From NCBI GenBank assembly GCA_030699515.1, contig JAUYME010000074.1:1-28314 (forward strand): DNA of 28,314 nucleotides, written 5' to 3'. The notes beneath the pieces were generated by a model. It saw nothing but the letters and a program-made list of their open reading frames with translations, searched no databases and was not told the DNA's origin. The stretch is from a bacterium. GTDB lineage: Bacteria > Patescibacteriota > Minisyncoccia > UBA6257 > 1-14-0-10-44-23. The position numbers were made by a program, and so were the translations under genes. This document shows, in pieces, positions 1 through 8,442 of the stretch (position 1 is the stretch's first letter; each line of letters starts with the position of its first letter).

Positions 1-499
1 TTAAAAAGGCGTTTGGAAAATTGCTTTTAATAAAGAGCAAAGGCAGGGCTAAAAAAAAGAGGAATACGTTGATTTGGTCCGGAATTATTTTTAGCCTTAA
101 ATCTATGAGACTAAGCAGAATGAGCGCGTAAATAATTAAGAGCCAAATAGCAATGAAAATGACTATGAAAACAGCTGTAAATGCCGGCTCTAAATTAATC
201 GGATAGAAATTGAGCAAAAAGTTCACTGTGCAAACAGTAAGGATGGCTGTAACTATCTCGGAGAGTGGATATTGAATGGAAAGACGTTTTTTGCAACTTC
301 GGCATTTGCCCAGCTGGAAAATGTAGCTAAGAAGCGGAATAAGTTCGTAGCTCTTTAAAACCCTTTTGCAGTGCGGGCAAGCGGATCGGCCGATAACCCT
401 GTCGCGCTGGAAAATTTTTCCGTCCTCCTTATAGCGAAGCGCCAGTACGTTTAATAAACTTCCTACTAATAAGCCGAAAACAAAAAAGATGATATTCAT
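1..499 (-). CDS. pilD: Prepilin peptidase PilD, N-terminal 166 residues (runs off the window)
   Basis: Type IV prepilin peptidase (family A24), the membrane aspartyl protease that cleaves the prepilin leader and methylates the new N-terminus. Translating from the ATG at 499 gives one open frame to the window edge with no stop. Visible: a first membrane segment (residues about 3-20), two zinc-type pairs CPHC and CRSC separated by about 26 residues, the motif QYPLSEIVTA just after them, further hydrophobic segments, and the first catalytic aspartate in LIDLRLKIIPDQ. The second catalytic Asp lies outside. It starts 12 nt after the prepilin stop, so enzyme and substrate are co-transcribed. No Shine-Dalgarno motif is seen. 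The family call is firm; the missing half is the only limit. Confidence 0.9.
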   Translation of the reverse strand, partial: MNIIFFVFGLLVGSLLNVLALRYKEDGKIFQRDRVIGRSACPHCKRVLKSYELIPLLSYIFQLGKCRSCKKRLSIQYPLSEIVTAILTVCTVNFLLNFYPINLEPAFTAVFIVIFIAIWLLIIYALILLSLIDLRLKIIPDQINVFLFFLALPLLFIKSNFPNAFL

Positions 500-511
500 T
501 GCAAGACTAAC

Positions 512-1006
512 TTAAGACGCTACGCAGAACTCAGAGCTTCCGGAACAGGATATTCCACAGAGTGGATCCGAAACAGAATCTCTGGTGAGATTGGGGCTTT
601 CAGAATCTAGCTCTGCTTTTAGCATATAGTCTTGCCCTCCGTTGCATGAAGCATACTCATAGTCCTCATCTGTTGAGGGGTCGGTTGGAAGTTGCCTCAC
701 GCCTATGTTCTCACTGGTTAAATCATCTAATCCATCAGGATATTCTCCGTTTTTCGTGTAGAAAAGCTCCAGCCCCTGCTGAATTTGACGAAGATCTGTA
801 ACTCTCCTTGAGTCTCTAGCTCGCTCCCTGGAACTTCCCAAGCCTACAAGAATCACTGAACTCAAAATGCCGATAATTCCGACAACTATTAGAATTTCAA
901 TTAGAGTAAAGCCCTTATTGCGCTGATCTGCGCGCGGATCTTTGGGACATTCCGCGGATCTACACGCGGATTTTAACGAATGATTTTTGAAAGTTTTTGT
1001 TTGCAT
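512..1006 (-). CDS. Type IV prepilin-like protein (pseudopilin or major pilin)
   Basis: 164-aa prepilin. The cleavage and methylation motif is G32|FTLIE, with the conserved Glu at mature position 5 (E37), followed by a hydrophobic helix (residues about 38-57) and a polar, helix-then-sheet head typical of pilins. Cysteines near residue 122 and in the C-terminal segment CGISCSGSSEFC could form disulfides. The leader is 32 residues, long for a type IVa pilin. No ATG, GTG or TTG lies between M1 and the cleavage site, so the long leader is real if the protein is made. Most of it (about residues 12-29) is encoded by a copy of an interspersed repeat (922-971). It sits between pilC and pilD, so it is probably a structural subunit of this pilus. 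Major versus minor pilin cannot be told. Confidence 0.88.
   Translation of the reverse strand: MQTKTFKNHSLKSACRSAECPKDPRADQRNKGFTLIEILIVVGIIGILSSVILVGLGSSRERARDSRRVTDLRQIQQGLELFYTKNGEYPDGLDDLTSENIGVRQLPTDPSTDEDYEYASCNGGQDYMLKAELDSESPNLTRDSVSDPLCGISCSGSSEFCVAS
922..971. repeat. Interspersed repeat pair CGCGGATCT-nn-CGCGGAT, inside the prepilin leader
   Basis: Two units lie side by side: a diverged one at 922-940 (GCTGATCTGCGCGCGGATC) and a good one at 952-971 (CCGCGGATCTACACGCGGAT). The good unit matches units at 5391-5410 and 5449-5468 upstream of pilB, differing only in two central bases and the final base. Here the repeat is inside the open frame and translated as part of the prepilin leader. 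Confidence 0.75.
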
Positions 1007-1168
1007 ATTTGTCTTAATATTGTATCACTTTTTATTTGCGATAGGACGCATAGGACTTATGGGTCTGACAGGGCTTAGGGAAAAGTCAGTTGCCATCTCT
1101 GGAAGTCGGATCTCCTGCCGAGATTTTGTTCGCGATATTTTGCTAGATTTGCGATTTTCGCGAGTACT

Positions 1169-2377
1169 CTAAAAGGTTTGTACCAGATTGTAAATTGGAA
1201 TAAGTATTGCGGCAAATAACAGCCCAACAAGAACTCCAAGCACCACCATAAGAGTTGGCTGAATGAGTTCCACAAGGTTTGAAACGGTGGAATTGATTTC
1301 TCTATCGTAAAACTTGGCAATGCGATCAAACATCTGTTCCAGTTTGCCGGTTTTTTCTCCGATGGCTGTCATTTGGCCGACGATAGGCGGGAAATATGCG
1401 TTTTCGCGCGCAAGGGAAACAGACAAAAGTTCTCCGCCTCGCACGCTTTCCGCTACCCGATGCAGGCTGTCTTCGTAGAGCGCGCTTCCAATTGCGTTTC
1501 CGCTAATTTCTATGGCTTGGGCAATCGGGATACCTCCTTTAATTAGAACGCTTACAGATTCCGCAAAGCGAGTAACATAAACTTTCTTAAACATTTTCCC
1601 AAGAATTGGAATCTTAAGGCTGAAAGAATTCCAAAGCGCTCTGCCCTCTTCGCTTCTAAAGTATTGCACCAGCATTACTACGCCGGCAACCAAAGCAATA
1701 ATAATTGCTATCCACCAGTTTGATACAAATTCGCCGGCAGAGAGAAGAATTTTGGTGATGACCGGAATTTCGGCGTTGCTTTCTTCAAAAATTGGAGCAA
1801 GTTGCGGAAACACGAAGCCGACTAAAATTCCGGCCACTGCAATAAAGAGGCTGATAACAAAGATTGGATAAATAAGAGCATTTCTTACTTTGGTAATTAA
1901 GGCAATTTCCCGCTCTAGGTAATCGGCCAAAAATCCCATTGCTTCTTCTACCCTTCCGGTAACCTCTGCAGACTGAACCAAATTGATATAGAAATCGGAA
2001 AAAATATTAGTGTGCCTTTTGAGAGATTGAGAGAGGCTGAGTCCGGCGTCTATGTCTTGGGTAAGCTGAAAGATGGCTTCTCTGAGGGTTTGGTTTCGTG
2101 ATTGCGCGTGCAGGTTTTTAAGCGCGTCGTTAATGGAGATTTTTGCCTCAAGCATGGTAGCAAATTGGCGGGTAAAAATCATTATGTCTGTGCGCTTTAC
2201 GCGCGTGAAAAAATTTGTCAGGCCGGAGAGAAACTGCTTGGAGCGAATTTCTTCCAAACTAAGAATGAAAAGGTCGTGGCTGCCAAGAATTTTTTGCGCG
2301 CTGTCGCGATTGGGTGCGTCAACATAGCCTACCTGCATCTCTCCCGATTTTGTTCTTGCGCTGTAGTGATACTTCAT
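1169..2377 (-). CDS. pilC: Type IV pilus inner-membrane platform protein PilC
   Basis: 402-aa polytopic membrane protein of the GspF/PilC family, the platform on which PilB and PilT act to assemble and retract the pilus. It has the usual two tandem T2SSF domains (residues about 66-190 and 268-392), each a helical cytoplasmic bundle followed by membrane segments (about 168-190, 217-238 and 372-394), at the normal family length. Typical strings include FTRQFATMLEAKISINDAL in the first domain and MTAIGEKTGKLEQMFDRIAKFYDREI in the second. It follows pilT by 35 nt of AT-rich repeat-like spacer. The start ATG has no Shine-Dalgarno. Confidence 0.95.
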   Translation of the reverse strand: MKYHYSARTKSGEMQVGYVDAPNRDSAQKILGSHDLFILSLEEIRSKQFLSGLTNFFTRVKRTDIMIFTRQFATMLEAKISINDALKNLHAQSRNQTLREAIFQLTQDIDAGLSLSQSLKRHTNIFSDFYINLVQSAEVTGRVEEAMGFLADYLEREIALITKVRNALIYPIFVISLFIAVAGILVGFVFPQLAPIFEESNAEIPVITKILLSAGEFVSNWWIAIIIALVAGVVMLVQYFRSEEGRALWNSFSLKIPILGKMFKKVYVTRFAESVSVLIKGGIPIAQAIEISGNAIGSALYEDSLHRVAESVRGGELLSVSLARENAYFPPIVGQMTAIGEKTGKLEQMFDRIAKFYDREINSTVSNLVELIQPTLMVVLGVLVGLLFAAILIPIYNLVQTF

Positions 2378-2412
2378 ATCTAGATTTTAGATATTAGACT
2401 ATAGACATTAGA

Positions 2413-3483
2413 TTAGATGCGCTCCATAAGGATGCGCAGTTCTGCTGGGTTCATGGAATGAAGCTCGGCAGTTTCCATAGAAATTATCTTTTCCTTTGCC
2501 AGCTTAGCCAAACTGCGGTTTAGCGTCATCATGCCTTCTTGCAGGTTTGTTTCTATTACCAAGTCAATCTGATATGCCTTCTTTTCACGAATTAGGTTTC
2601 GAATGGCGCTGTTTGCAATCATGATTTCGGTGGCAGGAATTAGCCCGCCGTCAATTCTAGGCACCAGGCGCTGGCTGACAATTCCCACCAAAGTGGCAGA
2701 AAGCTGGCTGGTAATTTGGCCCTGCTGGCCTTCAGGGAAGGAATCTATAATTCGGTCTATTGTTTGGCTGGCAGAGTTGGTGTGAAGGGTTGAGAAAACC
2801 AAGTGGCCGGTTTCAGCAGCGGTCATTGCGGTGGAAATAGAGTTTGGGTCTCGCATTTCTCCAATCATTAATACGTCCGGATCTTGGCGAAGAACTGATT
2901 TAAGGGCGTTGTTGAAACTGATGGTGTCGCCCCCCACTTCACGTTGGGAGATGATGCATCTGTCTTGAGCAAATAAATACTCAATTGGGTCTTCTACAGT
3001 GATTATGTGCTCGGTTCGGTTGTGGTTTATCTCGTCAATTAAAGCGGCAAGACTAGTACTTTTACCGTGCCCTGCGGGTCCCACAAAAAGGATGAAGCCT
3101 TGGGAAAGTTTGGTGAAATCGTGAAGTATGGGGGGAAGATTAAGCTCTTCAATGGTGCGGACATTATTTGGGATTAAACGCAAGGCAGCTGCCATGTGTC
3201 CCTTTTGAAAAAATACATTGGTCCTAAACCTTACTTTTTCTTTATGAGTAAAGGAAAAGTCTAGTTCCTTGTTTTTGATAAAACTGACTTTTTGTTCTTC
3301 GCTAAGCAAGGCCTCTACCAATCCACGGGCATCTTCCGGACTGACAATTGGGTCTTTTTCCAGCGCAATTAGCTTGCTATTAATTCTAAGTGTTGGCTTT
3401 TTGCCCACGCCAATGTGAAGGTCGCTTGCTCCTTGGCGCGCGGTAGTGGTTAAAAGCTCGTCTATTTTTGTTTTGTAATCCAT
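2413..3483 (-). CDS. pilT: Type IV pilus retraction ATPase PilT
   Basis: 356-aa hexameric ATPase that powers pilus retraction. Visible: N-terminal PAS-like region with ASDLHIGVGKKPTLRINSKL, Walker A GPAGHGKST (residues about 135-143; K141), Asp box ITVEDPIEYLF, Walker B DVLMIGEMRD, and the His box LVFSTLHTNSA. Walker A reads PAGHGKST instead of the common PTGSGKST, still with Lys and Ser/Thr intact. The PilT-specific C-terminal part, AIRNLIREKKAYQIDLVIET, separates it from PilB. It is encoded between pilB and pilC with 166 nt of spacer before it, so this bacterium probably retracts its pili (twitching, DNA or host-surface contact). Confidence 0.95.
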   Translation of the reverse strand: MDYKTKIDELLTTTARQGASDLHIGVGKKPTLRINSKLIALEKDPIVSPEDARGLVEALLSEEQKVSFIKNKELDFSFTHKEKVRFRTNVFFQKGHMAAALRLIPNNVRTIEELNLPPILHDFTKLSQGFILFVGPAGHGKSTSLAALIDEINHNRTEHIITVEDPIEYLFAQDRCIISQREVGGDTISFNNALKSVLRQDPDVLMIGEMRDPNSISTAMTAAETGHLVFSTLHTNSASQTIDRIIDSFPEGQQGQITSQLSATLVGIVSQRLVPRIDGGLIPATEIMIANSAIRNLIREKKAYQIDLVIETNLQEGMMTLNRSLAKLAKEKIISMETAELHSMNPAELRILMERI

Positions 3484-3649
3484 GTTTTGCGATGCGAATC
3501 TACTAATTCATGCTAATGATACCTGCCCGCAATGCTAGCGCAAGCGTTACAGGCGGGCGAATGGCTACGAATGTTTCTTTTTAATTATAGCAGGAAGTTT
3601 TTGTATGGTTTTTCGCTTACTACTTACTACTAGCTACTTACTACTTTTT

Positions 3650-5374
3650 TTAGGCTGTTTCTCTAAACACCTCTTCCATGCTTACCAAGCCATCCAATGC
3701 TTTCATAATTCCGTCTTGGCGCAGCGTTATCATCCCTTGGCGTTTGGCTTCCGCCTCAATTTTTGGCTCACTCATTCCTTCACTGACAATGCTTTCAAGC
3801 TCTTTTGTCATTTGCAGAACCTCAAAAAGAGCAACTCGTCCGGTAAAGCCGTTGTGACATTCCTTACATCCGCTTGCCTTGAAAATTTTGTAAGGGGCTT
3901 TATATTTTGACTTGATTGCTTCCGGCAAAGGGGCAAGCTGTGTTTGGATTTCCTTGCTCATCTCGGTGCTAGAGAGCTCTTCTTTTTTGCAGTTCTGGCA
4001 AATTTTAGAAATTAGACGCTGGGCAACCATTATGTTGAGCGCACTTGGGAGCAGGAAAGATTCAATTCCCATGTCTACAAGGCGCGGAATTACTCCGACT
4101 GCATCGTTGGTGTGCAAAGTAGAAAGCATGATGTGACCGGTGAGTGCCGCGTGTACTGCCAGCCCCGCAGTTTCACCGTCTCTAATTTCCCCTACCATGA
4201 TTACGTCCGGATCTTGGCGAAGAATTTGGCGGAGTCCGGAAGCAAAGGTGTAATTGATTTCCGGTCGCACTTGCGATTGGTTTAGCCCGTCAATTGTGTA
4301 CTCTACGGGATCTTCAAGGCTGACAATGTTACTGCCAACTTTGTTCATTTTCTGCATCACCGCATAAATGCTGGTGGATTTACCGGATCCGGTGGGACCA
4401 GTAAAAAGCACCATTCCAAAAGGTTTTTCTATTGCTTTTAAAACAATTTCCTTGTTTTTTCCCACTAAGCCAAGGTCGTCCAAGCTTTTTAGTCCGGTTT
4501 CCGGATCCAGAACACGCAGTTCCACCTTTTCTCCTGCCGGTGTTGGGAATGTGGCAACACGAAAGTCTATTTCGCGGCCAAAAATGCTGGTTCTAAAACG
4601 TCCGTCTTGAGGAATTCGGGTTTCATCAATTTTCAGTCTCGCCATTATTTTTACGCGGGAGATAATTGGCTGATGCAGTTCGGCTGGCATTGAAGCTTGC
4701 TCTTTTAACTCGCCATCAACTCTAAGGCGCACCCTAAGGCGCTTTCTTTGCGGTTCTATGTGGATGTCGCTAGCCTTTTGATTGATAGCCTCTTTTAAAA
4801 GAGAAGCAACTATTTTGATAACCGGAGCATCTTCTGCTGCGCTTTCCGCCGCTTCCTCAAGTCCGATTGTGGGCGTTGTGCTCTTTTTATCTTCCTCGTT
4901 TATATTGAGGCTTCGTAGGGCGTTTTGGTAAACACTTTCAAAGGGAGAATATCGGTGAAGAACCTGCTTTAGGTCCGTTGGGGTGATGATGTAGGCTCCA
5001 AGGCTGACTCTTTGCTGTTTTGCAATAAAGCGAAGGACCTGCTGAGCCTTTTCATCCTCCGGATTGACCATTCCTACAATCAGGGTTTGTTCATCCATGG
5101 ACAGCGGTATGACCTGATAGGTTTTGGCGGTTTCTTCAGGAATGATTTTAAGAAGCTCTTCGCTAATTTCACTTGAATTTACAGCCTTTGCCGGTACGGC
5201 TAACACCTTGCTTTTGGCTTGGGCAATTGATTTTTCGTCTGATAAATTTCGAGATTCCAAAACATCTTCTATGGACTTGCCAAAAGTAGAGGCATCATTA
5301 AGCACGGCCTCTCCGTCCTCTTTGCTGAGCGAGCCGGCTGAAATTAATTCTTGAATGAATTTTTGATTATCCAT
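3650..5374 (-). CDS. pilB: Type IV pilus assembly ATPase PilB
   Basis: 574-aa assembly ATPase of the GspE/PilB family. Domains: N-terminal GspE_N/MshEN-type region (about 1-150), linker, then the ATPase core with Walker A GPTGSGKST (K332), Asp box SLEDPVEYTIDG, Walker B DVIMVGEIRD, and the tetracysteine zinc motif CQNC ... CKEC in the C-terminal part. The open frame extends 10 codons further up to 5404, but that extension is made of a repeat unit (5391-5410). The ATG at 5374 (MDNQKFIQELISAG) gives a normal N-terminus and shares the context GCAAAACATGGA with the pilT start, so it was chosen. Confidence 0.94.
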   Translation of the reverse strand: MDNQKFIQELISAGSLSKEDGEAVLNDASTFGKSIEDVLESRNLSDEKSIAQAKSKVLAVPAKAVNSSEISEELLKIIPEETAKTYQVIPLSMDEQTLIVGMVNPEDEKAQQVLRFIAKQQRVSLGAYIITPTDLKQVLHRYSPFESVYQNALRSLNINEEDKKSTTPTIGLEEAAESAAEDAPVIKIVASLLKEAINQKASDIHIEPQRKRLRVRLRVDGELKEQASMPAELHQPIISRVKIMARLKIDETRIPQDGRFRTSIFGREIDFRVATFPTPAGEKVELRVLDPETGLKSLDDLGLVGKNKEIVLKAIEKPFGMVLFTGPTGSGKSTSIYAVMQKMNKVGSNIVSLEDPVEYTIDGLNQSQVRPEINYTFASGLRQILRQDPDVIMVGEIRDGETAGLAVHAALTGHIMLSTLHTNDAVGVIPRLVDMGIESFLLPSALNIMVAQRLISKICQNCKKEELSSTEMSKEIQTQLAPLPEAIKSKYKAPYKIFKASGCKECHNGFTGRVALFEVLQMTKELESIVSEGMSEPKIEAEAKRQGMITLRQDGIMKALDGLVSMEEVFRETA

Positions 5375-5390
5375 GTTTTGCTCTGCAAAA

Positions 5391-5468
5391 CCGCGGATCT
5401 GCACGCGGATCGTCCACCAAGGGCGGACTGGCGCTCGGTTACGAGTGGCCGCGGATCTAAACGCGGAA
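5391..5468. repeat. Interspersed repeat pair upstream of pilB
   Basis: Two units of the same repeat as in the prepilin leader, CCGCGGATCTGCACGCGGAT at 5391-5410 and CCGCGGATCTAAACGCGGAA at 5449-5468, bracket about 38 bases that can form two small hairpins: GTCC/GGAC arms around 5412-5428 and CTCG-GTTA-CGAG at 5434-5445. The block ends 16 nt before the chosen pilB start, in the leader of the pilB part of the operon. Confidence 0.7.
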
Positions 5469-5542
5469 ATTAATCGGAATTATATAATAAATTATATAAT
5501 TCTCTTTCTACACCCTGCACCCTACTTCCTAGGTCCTGTCTT

Positions 5543-5830
5543 CTAGGGTGTAAGTGGATTTTCTTTCCCGAAGCTTGCTTGACCGAGATTAACATCAAAG
5601 CGTCTTAATGCTCTGAAATCTTCTCGGCTAATTATTTCCTCGGGATCTAGGTTGAAGGTGGAAAGCTGCCTGTTTCTTTGAAGCTCCGGGCTGGCAATGT
5701 AGTCAAAGGCCGGCGTTGGCGCAAAGAAGAGCGCATAAGCACTGGCTAAAATTATTCCAATTACCACTATGAAGGTGATGAATCTTCCCAGTCCGCCTCC
5801 TCTTTTTGGTTTGTTGATTCTAATTGCCAT
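5543..5830 (-). CDS. Small single-pass membrane protein of the pilus operon, unknown function
   Basis: 95 aa: a basic N-terminus (KPKRGGG), one membrane segment (about residues 16-34), then an extracytoplasmic tail of about 60 residues rich in charge (LDPEEIISREDFRALRRFD). No family recognised. Its start overlaps the end of pilO by 11 nt, so it is translationally linked to it. It sits where pilP lies in diderm operons, but it has no lipobox and no PilP-like length, and no secretin gene is visible. It may be a reduced accessory subunit of the PilN/PilO alignment complex; that is inference from position only. Confidence 0.75.
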   Translation of the reverse strand: MAIRINKPKRGGGLGRFITFIVVIGIILASAYALFFAPTPAFDYIASPELQRNRQLSTFNLDPEEIISREDFRALRRFDVNLGQASFGKENPLTP

Positions 5831-6404
5831 CGCTTTGGTAGTAGGTGTTAATGGTTAAGGTTGCGATAAAGGAGTTTTGTCCGGCCTCTGCGGTTGGGCG
5901 AACTCTTACGCCCACAATATCCATAATTCTGATGTTGATTTCCAAAGCCTCGATAAAGCTTTTGATGCTTTGATATGAACCAACAAGGGTTGTTTCAATT
6001 TGTACAACGCCTTTATTTCTAAGAGGGCTGTCTTCGCCTTCCAGATTGCGAAGCTGGTTTGGTAGCGAGCTGTTTGCTCCAAACTGTTGAACTAAAAGAC
6101 CGTATTCGCGCGCCAGAGCATGAATTTGATTAAAGGCGCTGGCTAGGTCTTCGCTGTTTGGCACTGAAACGGAAAGAGCTTCCTCAAGCTGAGGAATACT
6201 TAGATAAGTACTAAGCAGGTTTTCAACCTCATTCACAATTTCTCTTTGCTCATCAACTGCTTCCTGCTTGGCATTAAATTCAGAGCGCATTTCACTAACA
6301 TCGGCATAGGCTGGAACAACAAAACTGCTGTAAACAACAATTGCCGCAATCAAAATTGCAAGGGAGAGCAGGATGCTTAGAATTCTTTTACTTGCTTGGC
6401 TCAT
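5820..6404 (-). CDS. pilO: Pilus alignment subcomplex protein PilO-like
   Basis: 194 aa with a membrane segment at about residues 9-31, a predicted coiled coil (about 38-68, with EQREIVNEVENLL) and a C-terminal ferredoxin-like half ending in strand-rich sequence (VRVRPTAEAGQNSFIATLTINTYY). The segment GSYQSIKSFIEALEINIRIMDIVGV is typical of PilO/GspM-like periplasmic domains. Order after pilM and pilN supports the call. PilO pairs with PilN to hold the platform and motor in place. Confidence 0.85.
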   Translation of the reverse strand: MSQASKRILSILLSLAILIAAIVVYSSFVVPAYADVSEMRSEFNAKQEAVDEQREIVNEVENLLSTYLSIPQLEEALSVSVPNSEDLASAFNQIHALAREYGLLVQQFGANSSLPNQLRNLEGEDSPLRNKGVVQIETTLVGSYQSIKSFIEALEINIRIMDIVGVRVRPTAEAGQNSFIATLTINTYYQSDGN

Positions 6405-6439
6405 TTTTTAGACTGTTAGATTATTAGACATTTAGACTG

Positions 6440-7132
6440 TTAGAGGTTAGTAGTAGGTTCGGTGCTGGTAGTTACCGACGCTTCGTTTGTTTCAGATTCT
6501 ATATCCGGTTCTGATGAAGGCGGTGAACTTACAGCGGATGGGCCGGAGTTTACTTGCTGGATGCTAAATAGATCGGAGTCCGGGAAAAGGAGCATTTGGA
6601 AATTAATTCCTCCTCCGATTGATTGAGACTCGCTAAGAATCACTCTGTTTACTTCCACAAGAGCGTCTAAACGGGCAAGCTGCTGACCAAGCGCCTCAAA
6701 GGAGTCGGCTCTGCCGGTAAGAGAAATTTTGTTTTCTGAAAACTCATAATCAACGTTGCTAAAATAAACTCCGCTGTGAGTGTGGCGTTCCAATAGATCA
6801 AAAAATGGCGAAAAGAAAATGTGCTTGTCCAAAATTTCCTCAAGATAAACCGCTTGAGAATAGAAGTTTATGAAAGACTGCTGATCTTGCATTGATATTT
6901 TACTTTCAAACTCTTCAAGCTGACTGTCTAAATTGTCAATTCTGGAATTTAAAAATGGCTTGTAGCCAAGTTTAATCCCCATATAAATAACGGCAACAAT
7001 TATGAAAATAACAATGCTGAAACTAAATAGCCTCCAAGACCAACCCGGAGAGCTTGAACGGTTACGGGCTAGATGCTCGTAGGGGTTATCTGTTCCGATA
7101 TTTGGATTTTGATTTGCTTGTGGGAGTGCCAT
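6440..7132 (-). CDS. pilN: Pilus alignment subcomplex protein PilN-like
   Basis: 230 aa. A cytoplasmic N-terminus of about 33 residues (which in PilN proteins binds PilM) precedes a membrane segment (about 36-58), a coiled-coil region (SRIDNLDSQLEEFESKIS), and a ferredoxin-like domain with VYFSNVDYEFSENKISLTGRADSFEALGQQLARLD, the classic Fimbrial_assembly/PilN pattern. The last 40 residues are Ser/Thr/Pro/Glu rich and probably disordered. It lies 94 nt after pilM and 35 nt before pilO. Confidence 0.87.
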   Translation of the reverse strand: MALPQANQNPNIGTDNPYEHLARNRSSSPGWSWRLFSFSIVIFIIVAVIYMGIKLGYKPFLNSRIDNLDSQLEEFESKISMQDQQSFINFYSQAVYLEEILDKHIFFSPFFDLLERHTHSGVYFSNVDYEFSENKISLTGRADSFEALGQQLARLDALVEVNRVILSESQSIGGGINFQMLLFPDSDLFSIQQVNSGPSAVSSPPSSEPDIESETNEASVTTSTEPTTNL

Positions 7133-7226
7133 TGAGTATTCGCTAACAACGCTAATGTAATTTATTTTTTCCTCCCCTTTTTTATTTTCGCGTTATTTTG
7201 AGACTATTCGCGATATTGGCGATTAC

Positions 7227-8306
7227 TCACGCATTTTTAAGCGCAAGACCAATACTGGTTGAGAGGCTTGGGCCCAAATCATCAACTGCCGCCTCTATTT
7301 CCGGTGGATAGCCAATGTTTGGGAAAGGATGTGCCTTGCCGGCCGGCAGATTTAACTGCTGCGCAACGTATTCGGGTAGTCCCTTCATGTTGGCTGTGCT
7401 CCCAGTAAGAATAATGCCATCAACTTTTTCGTTGTAGGCTTTCTCAAAGCCGGCCTGCGCTCGCTTTGCTTCACTTAGTATAGCATCCAAAATCGGCAGC
7501 ATTATTGTGGATAATTCTGTCTCTCCACCAACACTTGCAAGGTTGGTATTTCTTTTTAAATCCTCTGCTCTGCGCGGACTGATATTTAGGGCTTGCGCGA
7601 AGGCTTGAGTGATTGAGCCTGAAGAAAAATCCGCTTGAGCGGCAAACTTTAAGTTGCCTTCTTTCGCTACACCCAAACTGGTGCTTCTTCCGCCAATATC
7701 AATAATGAGTTTAGCGGTTTTGCTGGCTAGGCTTAGGATTCGGGCGTTGCTGATTTGTTCCAGCTCTAGCGAGTCCAAATTAAATCCGGCGCGAGAAAAA
7801 ATATCGTCGTAGAGGCTGACCGTTTCGTTTGGTATGGAAATTAAAAGCACCTGCTGAGTGCGTTTGCCGCCGGTATCTACCTTCTCTCCAACTTTAAGCC
7901 AGTCCAAAGTAACTGTTGTAATTGGCAGAGGAATATAATTTTTGGCCTGAAATTGAACCGCTTGGCCAATTTCTCTATCGCTTCCAACTGGTAGATCAAT
8001 TAATGTGCTGAATCCGGAAAATGCGGGCAAAGACGCTACCGCAGACTTTGATTTAAAGCCGGCTTTTTGGCGAAGCATTAATAAATAGGAAACAATATCG
8101 GTGTCTAGAAGCTTCAGGTTGCTGGACTGCAGTGCTCCGTTGCTTCTTTCCAAGCTGCCGCTGGCTTCCATAATGGCGTAGTTTGAAAGCATAAAGCCTT
8201 TTTCTTTACTGCCAGCAAGCTCTACGGCTTTAATCGCGGTAGTGCCGATATCTACCCCGAATAAATCTCCCCTTGTTATGTTTTTTATTTTAGAGAAAAA
8301 TGACAT
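7227..8306 (-). CDS. pilM: Pilus assembly actin-like ATPase PilM
   Basis: 359-aa actin-fold cytoplasmic protein. Phosphate-1 motif FGVDIGTTAIKAVEL (about 16-30), middle strand motif LIIDIGGRSTSLGV and adenosine motif IILTGSTANMKGLPEYVAQ are all present, at normal family length. PilM binds the PilN N-terminus and couples the inner-membrane complex to the motors. It is the first gene of the pil set here; 136 nt of AT-rich, repeat-like DNA separate it from pepA, and no Shine-Dalgarno motif precedes the ATG. Confidence 0.93.
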   Translation of the reverse strand: MSFFSKIKNITRGDLFGVDIGTTAIKAVELAGSKEKGFMLSNYAIMEASGSLERSNGALQSSNLKLLDTDIVSYLLMLRQKAGFKSKSAVASLPAFSGFSTLIDLPVGSDREIGQAVQFQAKNYIPLPITTVTLDWLKVGEKVDTGGKRTQQVLLISIPNETVSLYDDIFSRAGFNLDSLELEQISNARILSLASKTAKLIIDIGGRSTSLGVAKEGNLKFAAQADFSSGSITQAFAQALNISPRRAEDLKRNTNLASVGGETELSTIMLPILDAILSEAKRAQAGFEKAYNEKVDGIILTGSTANMKGLPEYVAQQLNLPAGKAHPFPNIGYPPEIEAAVDDLGPSLSTSIGLALKNA

Positions 8307-8442
8307 ATCGATAATTGCTCTAATTGATTTAATTGCTCTAATTGACCTAAATAAATCCGAATTTCTAATAGCTAATGTCCAAATTGGGATTTGGGTATTT
8401 GGGTATTAATTAGATTAATTAGAAATTAGGTAATTGACTGCC
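8307..8442. other. AT-rich repetitive spacer between pepA and pilM
   Basis: The spacer contains a tandem copy of AATTGCTCTAATTGA (about 8315-8344) and further runs of the type TAATTAGATTAATTAGAAATTAGG (described here by pattern, about 8405-8430). No open frame or clear hairpin terminator was found. It may hold the pil operon promoter, but no convincing -35/-10 pair stands out. Confidence 0.5.

Noticed and set aside
3650..5404. Longer 584-aa PilB
   Set aside because: The first 10 residues are repeat-derived; the ATG at 5374 has the same context as pilT.
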